Assembly (NCBI GenBank): GCA_032629725.1
Contig: JAFEVB010000001.1
Coordinates: forward strand, 1,116,001-1,180,000
DNA length: 64,000 bases
Source of the DNA: Gremmenia infestans
Taxonomy: Eukaryota > Ascomycota > Leotiomycetes > Helotiales > Hamatocanthoscyphaceae
Direction of reading: 5' to 3'
Below, piece by piece: positions 24,566 to 36,272 of this stretch (within the stretch, counting starts at the first letter, position 1; the number at the start of each line of letters is the position of its first letter). The notes under the pieces were generated by a model. That model was given only the letters and a program-made list of their open reading frames with translations, searched no databases and was not told the DNA's origin. A program made the translations under genes and the position numbers.

Positions 24566-24603
24566 TGGGAAATAACACCCAAACTCGGAGTGGAATTCAG
24601 TAC

Positions 24604-24816
24604 TTACTCATCTGAAAACCCTATTATATATTTATACTTGATCTTTGAGATGTTCCATAAGAGCCTCCACTTTCTCTTATCTGTTGTTGTAAGCAGCATT
24701 TCTTTTGTAATGCGGGATATGCGCCTTCGCACAGCGAGATAAACCAAGAGTGTTACCACACAAAATGCGCTGAAGACAAAGAGGACTGTAATGCTAATTA
24801 CTTCTCTTCTTATCAT
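24604..24816 (-). CDS. Doubtful small membrane ORF
   Basis: Open frame of 70 residues from the first ATG (MIRREVISITVLF). It has one clear transmembrane stretch (VISITVLFVFSAFCVVTLLV) followed by a basic tail. The open frame extends upstream to a GTG but not to another ATG, and no upstream exon could be joined. No family was recognised. It may be the last exon of a decayed gene in an AT-rich, repeat-bearing region, or chance. Confidence 0.2.
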   Translation of the reverse strand: MIRREVISITVLFVFSAFCVVTLLVYLAVRRRISRITKEMLLTTTDKRKWRLLWNISKIKYKYIIGFSDE

Positions 24817-25275
24817 AAAGTGTCCGTGATTGTCGGTAGCTATCGTGGAGTTAATAGCTGGATCCAGTTTGGATGTTTTGTGTTTGATATTATAGAGGAG
24901 TACGTATATGGGTGAAATTGAAAAGGAAGACACTCATGCATTTATATATATAACTATAGAGCTAGGAATTTAGGTATTCAAAGTCACGTCACTTGATATA
25001 CCTAATTTGAAGTGATGCTTCGAGATAAGATGGTTCACTACCCTCCGTAGTAGAGTGACTATTAGGATAAGGGGACTAAATCCCGACCTTTCTAATCATG
25101 TGACTTAGCGTAGCCTAGTCAGCAAAGAGGCATCACCTCGGTACTTCACACAACCTCCAGCTCTCAACAACTTCCTAATCACAAAATATAACATCAATTC
25201 TACTAAGCAGTCCTCTTTTCGTAAAAGTGATATTGATTTTTATTCCTACATATGCTTACAATTCGTAGTTCCCAC

Positions 25276-26422
25276 TTACCTCCAATATGGGTCATCCAAA
25301 ATCTCATCAATAGTAGCTCTCTTCGCTGGATCAAGATTCATGATCCCGCATAACATGCTCTTTGCTCCAGCATCAATATTCGGAAAGTCATTTTCCTGCC
25401 AGTTCGAGAGATGAAAACTTGGGTCTGCTCCCGCAACCCCTTCCGCTACTTGGCCCAAGACGGTTTGCCACGTCTCATCAACGGTATGTTTCAAGAGTCC
25501 ATCGGAAAGCGGGCCAAAGTACACTATATCCCGGCCTAGAACCTCAATTTCAGGCTCAACTTCCCTCTCCCGTAGCTCCTGGTGGTCGACTGCCATTATC
25601 TCTCTGCCTGTGAGAGTGTATATACACTAAGCATGAGTTTTAGCACAAGCTCTCCTATAAGCATCAAGGCTCACTTACCACAAGTCCAAACGAAAACACT
25701 TCCGATGGTTTGCCTATTCCCTGGCCCGTTTGTGCTTCTGGGCTGCGCTACATAAAATTTCCTAGTCTCTGCATGTCGGGGATCCGGTGCAATTTATCGC
25801 CTTTTAATTTCAAGGAGACGTCGAGGTCAATCAACGCTACCCCTTCTATTTGAACTTGGCCCTGCTCGTCTAGATTCCAGTTGACCATGACGTTGTCAGG
25901 TTTCATATCTAGGGAGAAATGATCAGCGGGGATCCAGACAGGATCCGACTCTCTCGCTTCATACCTATGTGTATCCAGTTCTTAGCGTGAAGCTCTTGAA
26001 GTGCCTTCCCAACTTCGATTAGAATTTGCTTTCTTGCCATAAGAGGAAAGTCGCGGTTATTCTGTACCAAGGCTAGTAGATCCTCTTTGAAGTACTCGTA
26101 AACAACGATCTTCTCCTTGTCACTGTAGTCGACATGCATTCGAATGCGACAGGTGTCTGAAAATTCGCGTTTGTGCTGCAGGCATAGTTCGAATATTGAT
26201 TGGGACACGCGTTTCAACATGTAAGGTTTGTTTTCGCAACTAATACACAACCGCCGGTTTCAGCTTGTATTCCCAGGGAGGTTGCAGAAATAATTGAAGT
26301 TGAGGACCTACTGTGCAACATAGATGTCGAGGTCTTTGTCTCTTGGATTCGACATGAGTACTGTTCCGCGCTGATACTCGCGACCGGAGTTGCAAACAAC
26401 TATTGAATACATTCTTGCGCAA
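25276..26422 (-). pseudogene. Broken protein kinase-like gene
   Basis: Resembles the small divergent Ser/Thr kinase-like proteins common in filamentous fungi. Visible parts: YMLKRVSQSIFELCLQ (beta3 Lys), VVYEYFKEDLLALV, the catalytic loop HIDMKPDNVMVN (formed by splicing 25975|25908), LIDLDVS in place of DFG, SPEAQTGQG (APE region), SFGLV and a C-lobe ending DPAKRATIDEILDDPYW. Two lesions appear: a TAG at 25748-25750 where such kinases have Trp (NxMWRSPE), and a one-base frame break between an N-terminal frame (SLGIQAETGGCVLVA) and NKPYMLKRV near 26240. The stop is a TGG to TAG change, i.e. CpA to TpA on the other strand, as RIP makes. No full-length frame can be assembled. Confidence 0.55.
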
Positions 26423-27091
26423 GGAATGTAACGAGCACGCGAAGCAAGCATCTCACTGCACAGTGGAAAAGAGATACTAATATCACCTACGTCTGATTGC
26501 CCGAGGCGTTCACATCAAGATTTGTCAGATCTGAATTTAACTCAGCCCAATTCATCTCGCGGTAGATATCGATTAGGATCTCAATACCCGTTTATAATGT
26601 GTCAGGGAAGTAGAGCATTCTAAGTGAGTGGATGCCGTCGAGTACTAATTTTCATGTCCAGCGTAAGGGGGTATTCGGTGGCAATACCCTGCCTTCTTCC
26701 ACCTTCAACCACCAGGCGTTCAGGGCGAGGAATGCTCAGGGGGGACCACCGATTAGTAAATCACAGGGGAACTTGATAGATTATCCATCTTACTTCGGGC
26801 CATCTGGGTATCTTGTTCATGTGTGAAATCTTGTATTATGATCGTGCTGCATCACACAATACAGCCGTGGCTTCATCATGCAACTAGAGCAGATATGTAG
26901 TTCGTTACAAGAAAGTTTGTAGGAAAAGGAAAAAGGGAAAAACAGTTGTCTAAGCCGTGTACCATGCAAACACCGAGGACTATTACTTAACGACACCCAT
27001 GAGCACCCCATCAAACCAAAATTTCATTGTAATGTACCACCCCCATTCCATCTATCATACAGCCAATACAGCTATTTTACTCGGATCCACC
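26423..27091. other. Intergenic region
   Basis: Between the kinase remnant and the FKS1 stop. Short open frames show no family resemblance. The right side should hold the FKS1 3' UTR. Confidence 0.5.
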
Positions 27092-30000
27092 TCAATACAG
27101 CTTAACTCTAGCAGTTGAGCCAAAGCCTGTGCCAGCTGTCTTCGTGGCGGAGGCGCCGGCACCGCTCTTGGCTCCGGTCCCCGTCTCCGTTCGGTTGCGT
27201 GTATCATTGTGCTTGAGGGATGGCTGGTAGAGATTCATGGGAATGCTGCTGGTCAAGCTATCCGTGAGCAAAGTCTTGCCAGCAACGATGGGGCCCACAA
27301 CCAATGCAAGGAAGACGATTAAAATAATGAAGTACAGGATGGCGTATCTCCAAACACGTCTCTTTCGTAGCTTTGATTGCTTCATTGAGTAAATGGGTGG
27401 GCGGATTTGCCGGCTAAATAAACGAGTTAGTGTGTGCTACAATGTTTGATATATCGCATCTACATACCTAGGGCGGAGCCAGAAGAGCATCACAGAGTGA
27501 GCCTTGTCGACTTGAGGAATCAAGATGATTGGCAACATAACGAAAAGGATGACATGGCCAAGTACGAAGTCACCAGCGAACATTCCAAGTTCTGTGATCT
27601 TGCAAAGGAATTCTCGTGCCGGTTGTGACACAGAGTGCCATCCCATAGAGTACCATTTACCAGTCCAAAAGGCGATATTCGAGGTGTCGGTCTTCATTTC
27701 TCTGGTTAAGGCAAGCGAAATGATGAGCTTGTAGACGAATCTCTGAATGGCGATAGCACAAATCATTCCTAGTAAAGTCTTCGAGAAGACAAAGCCTTCC
27801 AAGAAAAACATCACTTCGAAAAAGACTAGTGTCATGATGACAGCGATACAGTGAGCAATAGCAGCAAGAACGGATCCGAATTTTTTGCAGCACATGCTGA
27901 GAACTGGGCCCATGCAACAAGCCATACCAAACATTCCCGCTAACACACCAGCATTGACAGCGACAGGAGCCAGGGCCACAATACCGACGCGAATTAAAGC
28001 GTTCGTTGGTTCAATAGTTGCGTCCGGGTTGAGTTCTTGGGTGACACCAACCTGGGAGTTGATGAACAGATATGGGATCAATGTCACCGCAACCATCAGT
28101 ATCGGTGCGATGATCTCGCCGACGAACAGGTTGATAAAAGACGCTCGCGGCACGTCACCAGACATTTTGGAGGACGGGTCTCCCAAGATTTTACGCTTAT
28201 AACCCGTGATCCTGGTACGAGAGAGACGGCAGAAAGCAATCCAAGAGGAGGCGTGAGATCGCGAGTTTCCTCGGGACAACCATCTCAAGAAGTCGCGGTA
28301 ATCGATGAAGAAATCGTTCCATGCAAACTGATGGGGATTGTAAAGGAAAGGGGATGTGCACATAGCGCACATGGTGACCCAGAAGTAAATCAAGGCTGGC
28401 TGCCAAACGGTAATGGTTGCAAACAGAAGCATCATCACGGCACGTGCACCCATGTAAATGGCAGGACCGGCAAATCTGGAGTAGAGAATACCGAATGGGA
28501 TACGAGCAGTAGCAAAACCACGACCTGTTCCGATATATCTGGCACCTCCGAAGGACAAATCCATTTGGACAGCGTTGGCGTAAATTTGACACACAAACAC
28601 CTCAAAGAATGGTGAGAGAGAGCAGAACTGCTTGCCAAGACGGGTAGCAGCACGCCAGAATCCACGCTCCGTCAACTCTTGTACCACGAGGGGCAAGAAG
28701 GAGATGAAGAAGACGATGAAAATGGAGATAATGCAACGATAGACCCAATTGAGAATAGGAGTGAGATTGGCGCAACCAGTAGGGAACAAGGGATCCGTGA
28801 TGGGTACATTGACGTTGTATTTACAGAGAATCGTCTGGTTGCGGAGGGCTCCAAGGTTGATCAAGCATATCATGAACATCTGCACCGAAAACATGATGAA
28901 CATGTTGTTCAGATGGAAACCGGGATGTGCGTAGTAGAACGACAGGAAGCGATCCAGAGGAAGCTGAGTGCCAAGGTAGTAGTACTCACGAGAGAGCATT
29001 TGTTCACCCATACCAGTTCCAATCTTAGTTGTGAAGTTCAAGATGGACCCAAAGCCAAGATCACGACCCTTACCACATTGGTAGTATTCGCAATGCTTTA
29101 TACGACCACCACGGAGAAGAGCAGTCATACCGGCGTAAATATCCTCGTTCAGATGGAGACCCTTCTGAGCTTTGGAAACACCACCACGGGTAGTCATGAA
29201 AATACCATTGAGGAAATCAGGATGACCATAATGGAGCTTGCCACCGATGGATGCGAGTGTACGAGCGAAGAGAGTACCGAATGTTTGTTCCTTTCCAGCG
29301 GCGACATCACCAAGGATACCAATGTTCTCAGAGAAAATGTATTCACGAGCTCCAAGAATAGCTACCGGGTTGGTTTTTGGGTTGTCAACACCAGGAGTGT
29401 AAGGCGAAACATTGTCAGTAGTCATTTCCTCAAACTCGGCTAGAACAGATCGAATCTTGAGACATTCTTCGAGGTAGTTGTCCTGGTTGGCATCGATGAG
29501 TTGGATGTATTCTCCACGGTAAAAGATGATTGCATGGTTCTGGTTGTCGGACTTTCCGTCACCAAGAATTGGGTTACCAGACAGCTGGACACGGAATTTT
29601 GGTCGACGCATGCCGTTCTCCATGATCTCGGAATGACCGTCAATCAGAGCTGAATACAGACGTGGCTCTTCTCCCTCGACCAGTGGGGCTTCTTCATCCA
29701 GGTAAGCAATTTGAAGATCGGGGTAAGCACGGAGCAAGAATTCAGTGTTCTCCATCTCCTCTTTCTTGAACTTGGCATAACGTTGCATGGAAACGACAAG
29801 TTTGAACTTTCGACGAGCCATACGTTCGAGCTCGCGTTCGAGCTTGTCGGAATTGCCACCAAACATTTGGACGACCTCGGGGTTCTCTACACGGTACAGA
29901 AGCTTGATAGCTCTGCTGTAGTTCATGAAACCAGAGATGGTACGGTAGAGGGTCTGGGAACGTAGAGAGGCCCAGATACGGGTACGGAGAGTGTACTCGG

Positions 30001-33000
30001 GAGCGGCAGACTTAAAACCGATGCAGTAAAAGGGAAGGTCATCAATCTTGCTCTTGGCAGTATCCTTCTCACCCTTCTCGTAATCCCCGTTGAACTGGGA
30101 AGTTTCGTCGGCAAGAATTTTGGTGTCCTTCACAAAGCAATCCCATTCGTGAGGATGAAGCTGTTTTAGGTACTCAAGAAGAGTGACACGAGAGTACGGC
30201 TCGTCTTCACGAATGATCTCACGAAGTGAAAGCAGAATCTTTTCGCTATAGTGAGGAATCATGACAGTAAATGTAGGCATGTTGTCAACAGGAAGGGGCT
30301 CTGGAATCGGCGTTGAAAGGGACTGGGCGAAGAACGATATGCGACGCTCTGCCTCACTTTGACTTGGGAAGAATTCCGTCTTGAAGGAGTGATCTTCCTG
30401 AGACACAAAGAACGTTGGCGCTCGTAAAGTTCGCTTGCCCTCCTGCTCAGAAGGAACCTGGTGGTAAAGGAGCTTCTGAACGTGGTCGATGGCAAGTAAA
30501 TGCTCGCGGTACATAGAGATGACAATGGCGTTCCATATCTGGGAGATAAGCACCTTTGGCTTGTACTTGATCTCCATGTCGGTGGTTGCAAGGACCTTGG
30601 AGTAAATACGCTTTGGCAGACGAGAGAAGATGTTTCTCCATGGTGTCCAGATAGAAACACCTAGGTAGAAGGATCGAGCGACGGAATAGACGGTGTTCAG
30701 GATAATGTACCACAAGAAGGTGTCGAGGAAGAACAGACACAAATCCGTAATGAACATCAAACCTAACAAAATCTTCGGCTGATATGGGCAAAGGTATTGC
30801 AAGAGAATCTTGTCTCCTTGGCAGGTCGAAATCTTCATGGTCGACAGATATCGAATAGGATCACGGAAAGACAGCGTCAAGAATATGTACGATTCTCCCA
30901 GCTTGGCAGCGAAAACGCAAACCCAGAGACCATACGACATCCACATATCATTGCCAGTGAGGCGGGGAAAACTGGCTGTGAAGGTTTGACTGGCGACGTA
31001 TTGTCTCGAGTTCTTCGTCAGGTAACTTCCGAACAAGCCACCAATCGGCATGACTGCGAAAAAGAAAAACGTAATCACGGCAATGATGAACTGCACAATA
31101 CCCAGGGTCAATGCCAACTTCGTCTTCTGCGTATCTGGTACGACGAAGATGTAGACGCTAGGAGCGACGTTGAGCGCCATGACACCGAGGAGGAAAAACA
31201 GTCTCTTCGTAAGATGTTGAGCACCAGCCCAGTTGCGAGGTACATACATCCATTCGGCGATTGTGGCCATGATCATGATTAGAGTTGCGACGGCGCCGCC
31301 CAAGGCAACGACGGACCATTGAGCAGAACCAGGAGCAAGATTATTTCTCTCTTGTTCGTAGTGTTTGACCAAAAGAGTGGGCGAGTTCTTGGCGGTGAAG
31401 AACCAGAAGAAAGTGATATGGATGACCCAGATGCGGTTGAAGTTAATCAGCATGTGGCCCCAGGATCGAGTTTCGCGGTAGGTCTTGAAGAACACCTTGT
31501 TCCAGTTCACCTCCTTGAGCTTCACGTAACGTTCCGCTGGTGGAAGATCAACTATGCGAGACTTGTCCTCCATGACGATGAGTTCGATGCCCTCGGGGTA
31601 CCAGAAGAGCTGATTACAATCGTCGTAACCGATGATCTTGTTATGATCTCTCTCGCGGCGAACGTACTTGCCTTCATCAATCTCGTAGCCTTGGTCTCGG
31701 CAGTATTGGTACAGAGGAGTGATGACATCGTTCAAGTACGTGGACTCGTCCACAGGCTCGACCAAGTTCTGGCAGGCTGGGGAATTAAGGTAATCGTCTG
31801 CACACTTGAAAATGAAGCAGAGACACTCGGGCATGAAACGGACCTGGTTGGCTTCACCCCAACAGAGGAGGTAAAGGGCAATCTGGCGGGTCCGGTCGTG
31901 CTGTGACATCCGGTTCATCCGAGTTTTCCATCGGTATTCAGCCGCTTCAAGACTGTTGTCGCCTTCTAGCTGCTCAAGAGTTTGTGCTTCATCCTTTGGA
32001 TCTACGTCTGCCTTCTTCTTGGCAGCTCGTCGAGCTTTACGAGTTCGGCGACTACCCTTGCCGAGTTTCATGTTGGCAAACCCTACCGCATCGTCGAGGT
32101 CAAGATGGGCAGCGAAATACCATTTTCGGTAGTTCGCGTTGTCACCTCCAATGTAATCGGCATGGAGGGAAAGGAGTGCTTGATTGGGTGTCATGCGGGA
32201 GGCACGGGAGTCGAGCAGTGTCATCAAATGATCATACATGTTACGCATGCTGTCACGCTGGAAACCAAACTTTGCGGTAAGATCCAAAAAGATGTCCTCA
32301 ACTTCCTCTTTCGACAAAGGGATCTGGGCATCCGAGGTCCAGGCTGGGTAGGGCTCTCGAGAACGTTGACCAGCTGGGAGGACATTGTTGTAGTCCATTC
32401 CATAGTTTGGAGTAGAGGCTCCAGATGATCGGTTCCCTCCATATGAGACTTGAGAAGATGGAGGTCTGTATCCACGTCCACCTGTCTGGCTCTCGTTGTA
32501 GCTGTTGTACCGCTCATCGCCACGCCCGTAGTAATCCATGTCTGTGGCCCGAGCCATGTCAGATCGCATGGTGAAATCGCTGAACGTCTCGGAGTCCTCT
32601 TCCGAATCGCCTCGGCGCTTGGGTTGTTGTTGCTGGCCTGCAGCAGGCGCTCCATGCTCGTCGTATTGGCCGTCATTGTAGTACTCGTCTTGATATTGAC
32701 CACCGTGGGCGGCACCACCCTCCTGGCCTTCGTAATACCCACCCTCGTGCTGGTAAGGGTTACTGGCATCTGCATTGTAGTATCCACTGCTTGATGGTTA
32801 GTTGTGTAATTAACTGATTGAGTGGTAGGAACACGCACGATTCATCATAGTATCCATCACCACCTTGGTGGGCGTGCCCTTGGTCTGCATAGGCACCGTG
32901 TTCATCATAATAAGCTTGTCCGTGGTCGTCTTGATAGTAGGAATCCGTGTTCCCCTGCTGATGTTGGCCGTAGCCTTCATCGTAATGGGCTGGCGGTTGT

Positions 33001-33008
33001 CCCGACAT
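27092..33008 (-). CDS. FKS1: 1,3-beta-glucan synthase catalytic subunit
   Basis: Plasma-membrane UDP-glucose glucosyltransferase (GT48) making the main cell-wall glucan, and the echinocandin target. Exons 33008-32839, 32786-27468 and 27413-27092 give 1936 residues, the usual length. Features: a hydrophilic Gly/Tyr/Gln-rich N-terminus, the FKS1 N-domain ([20 protein letters not shown]), a first membrane block, a large cytosolic GT48 domain ([55 protein letters not shown]) and a second membrane block. Echinocandin hot spot 1 near residue 692 reads FLTLSFRDP, the susceptible type as I recall it; the hot spot 2 position is near 1402. The last exon adds a membrane helix and a Thr/Gly tail. It is divergent from the GH72 gene. 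Confidence 0.97.
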
Positions 33009-36000
33009 GATTGCGTTTAAGAAGTACCACCTGGTGAGATTGAATTAGCAATGGTGCGGAGGGTAGCAGTTGATGGCGTGATGATTGTGGGGGAAAGCAG
33101 GCGAAGAAGAGCAGGTGCAGATAGCAGAGCCCGGAGAGGAATGCGACTCACTATTAGGTGCACATTGGAAGTGGAGCAATGAAATTCTATATGCTATCGT
33201 TGCAGGCGAAGATGTAGAGTCAGGCTCTGAACGATGGTGGAAAAGTAGCTGTTGGGTTGATGTAGTTGATGTTGGGTCCAGGTGCGACCGTTGAATCCGA
33301 AATTATGACAAAGATTAACGAATGGGGAGCTCCTTCCGTAGAGATCGCGAAAGAAGGAGGAAGGAAGCCTTTATCGTGAAGACGATTCGTAGATGGAAAG
33401 AACGAGTTGAGTTGGTTTGTTATCCAGAAGTTGGGTTGGGTGGTTGTCGTGGCTGGTGTTGCCGGTTGCAATGGAAACGGCCCTAGAAAATTAGGAAGCA
33501 CTTCGCGTCACTCCCAAATAACAACGTGGTATGTGTGTGTATGTAACAGAGAACGAGTGAATTAATGCGTCTGAACACACATATACACAAACAGCAACGA
33601 AGGACAAAACCAGCACTCAGGACTACTTTCGAGGTCCAGGTTGCTGTAGATGTCCGGATGATGGATGGTGGGATATGAAATGGAAAGAGGGAGAGAGAAA
33701 GTTAGGACAGGATTCGGAATTGGGGGGCGTTTTCCACTGGGTGGTGGGTGGAGTAGATCGTACTGAAATCTAGTTTAGGGGGGATGGAACTTGGCTGTGC
33801 TGGGGAATGAAGGGCTCAAAGAGGGATGGTCTACGGCAAACAGTGCGTAAAGAATCAAGAAAGCATGCCAGGATAGACATCAATGGACCTCGTGGTTGGC
33901 TGATATGGTGGGCTCACTCAGGGGCACGGAACCTATTGGCCATTGCATTGCGTACCAGAGGGCATTCAAGTGCTCGGGGGCTGGGCCTGGCGTGTTGTGG
34001 GCATTCTGTACCAGTAGAAGCAGGGCAGGGGTAGGTATATCTATCTGCCTTCGTCCTTGCCACTCTTTTGACATGTTCGTTCCCAGCCCAGCTCCAGCCC
34101 AACATCCAATAATTAGTATCGTCATAAAACGTAACTGATATCCTTTGTAAATAACTCTCTTCTACAGCTAGTCTTTGGGTCCGAAGTCTTCCAATTCCTC
34201 AATATCAACATCAACATCAATCTGCCAGTTGTAGATTTTGAATACAACTGGCAATTGCATTGTTCGATACGAATATGTACGGTTCGGTATAGTACTACCG
34301 AAGTATGTTCCTCAACAATTCGTCGGTGATTGGTTTGTTTGGCATTAGAAGCTTCTCCTCAAGCCTAGCAGGGCCTTTGGGCATACCATTAATTATCAGA
34401 TGTTGATAAATCCGAGCCGGGTACTTCGCACTTTACGGAGTAGAGGATGAAAAATCAATAATACCGGTATATATCATTTACTCGACCGTTGACATCCCAG
34501 TCCAATACGAATAGAGGGTCTCCCCGCCCTTCCGCCACTGCTCCCCCTATTTCGTGGGTGGCGCGAATACCTACCTAGGTAGGTCCTCTTTCTATTACGA
34601 AGTACTATAGACCAACGAGAATTGGACGACGTGACAGAGGCAAATTGATAGACAGACAAAAGTACTGGCATCTTACTTTCCCATACCCTTCCGTCCTGCC
34701 TGCTCGACTCATAAATTCATAACTAATAACGGAGGTCCACGATAGAAAATGCAAAAATCCTCGTACCTGTCTAAACCCTTCTCGTCAGATGGCACCAAAA
34801 ATAGATTTACCTAGCAGTCATGGCGCGGGGCATTGTGTATCATCGGCTGTCCAGAGCAGAGTCTGGCAACGAATCAAGAGGCAGCCTCAGCCCTCAGCCC
34901 ACCAACACATCTCGGAATTTGCGGAAGAGAATCTGTCGAGCACTGTACTGTACGTACTAGGCACTGTAGGGATCGGTTTTAGCCAATACCCGAGACGCCG
35001 GCCCGCCTTTTTGATTTTTTTTGTTATGCTTGAAAAAGGGGTTCTGCCGCTTTGGACTCCGGACTCTGGAGCATGATTGATAGGGGCTGGTGATGCTTAC
35101 AGATCACTGGAATGAAGTAATTACTTCGTACCAGTGAGTACTGCAGTTCCTCTTCCCCGGTGAACACTTCATCATGTTCATGCAGGCTTGCTTGCTTGTT
35201 CTCGGGTGATTCGCCCGTTTCAAAGTGCTTTGAGCTTCACTCTTCTTTTAACCTGAAGCAGCTGAGCCGCATGTCCCCCGCTGTTTGATTTACGTCGGTA
35301 TGATACACTTGAAAAAATTACGGCGACGATACTCGAGTCTCGAGTAGTGCTGGTTATCTCCAGGTCTTGTCAACCTCACCCCATACTCATGGGAATTTTT
35401 ATTTGTTCCGGGCTTGTTCAGGGGCATTTCGATGTCCTTCGGGGCCTTCTCCCGCTGTAGAAACCGTCACAGTGATAAGGCTTCCTTCCACGCTGGATGA
35501 AATGAAAATAAGAGAAGGAGAGAAGGACGTTGAGATCAGAACCTTGACTGTAGAAGCTTGTGAAAGGTAAGGTACATCATAAGCTTCTCTTCTCTAGAGT
35601 CCAGGTGCCGCACGGAGGGAGGCTTCAGTTCGAACTCTTGTTCCATATCATCACGTGCTGAAGGATCAATTGAGTTGCTCGCGCATCACAAGATGGTCCA
35701 GCCGTCCGTCATCATGTCTTGCAGTGCGGCTGAGCTGAGATATTGGTTGGGAATGGCATCACGACTGCTGCCCATGCCTGTTACTGTAGCCTCGAGCAAG
35801 GTGGAAGCAATTGAATTGAAGATCAATGAAACATTTTCAGGGCCGGCATGTTAACGCTGGAACACTGCCGATAAGCTTCTCTGAGACTTGCGTGGACAGC
35901 CCACATGGTTTCGTAGGCGTCGCCCAAAACATTCAAAACGGCTTTCATGCCATGCCATGCCACGCAATGCTTCGAGATCGACTCCCACTTTCTGTCGTAC

Positions 36001-36272
36001 ATTCCAATTTCCTTCCCTTTGCTTGCTGGTCTTGCTTTGTTGCGCTGTGAAATATCCTTACTTCCTTTGCTCTTGCCATTGTAAATAACAACTCTTATAT
36101 ACTCTTTTCTGCAAACGCTCGTTCACATATCTTGCTTCTTGCTTGCTGCTTCCTCGCGGCCCTTCCATTTGGTAGGCGCGACTCTTGAGACGGTATTATT
36201 CTCACCCACCGAAAAAGATCGCACACTTCAAACACGTCGACAATATTTTCATACACTTCCATATCCGTAATC
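33009..36272. promoter_or_regulatory. 3.3 kb divergent intergenic region, FKS1 / GH72
   Basis: Separates the start codons of two cell-wall glucan genes transcribed away from each other, so it must hold both 5' UTRs and promoters. No convincing ORF was found. It includes the 16 bp palindrome ACCTACCTAGGTAGGT near 34569. The length suggests complex control or an unseen non-coding gene; this is inference. Confidence 0.5.

Larger units (their letters stand above)
23873..25275. other. AT-rich intergenic region with degenerate repeat
   Basis: Contains the LCB1 promoter, a diverged duplicated segment (24151-24290 and 24458-24565) and a small doubtful ORF at 24604-24816. The rest is AT-rich and shows no recognisable gene. 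Confidence 0.5.

Noticed and set aside
28679..29443. 254-residue open frame on the + strand inside FKS1
   Set aside because: Exact antisense of the conserved glucan synthase domain; low-complexity composition and no family resemblance. The same applies to 30797-31282 and 31319-31906.
33807..34138. Overlapping small ORFs upstream of FKS1
   Set aside because: Opposing frames of similar length over the same bases, no family match, no conserved start context.
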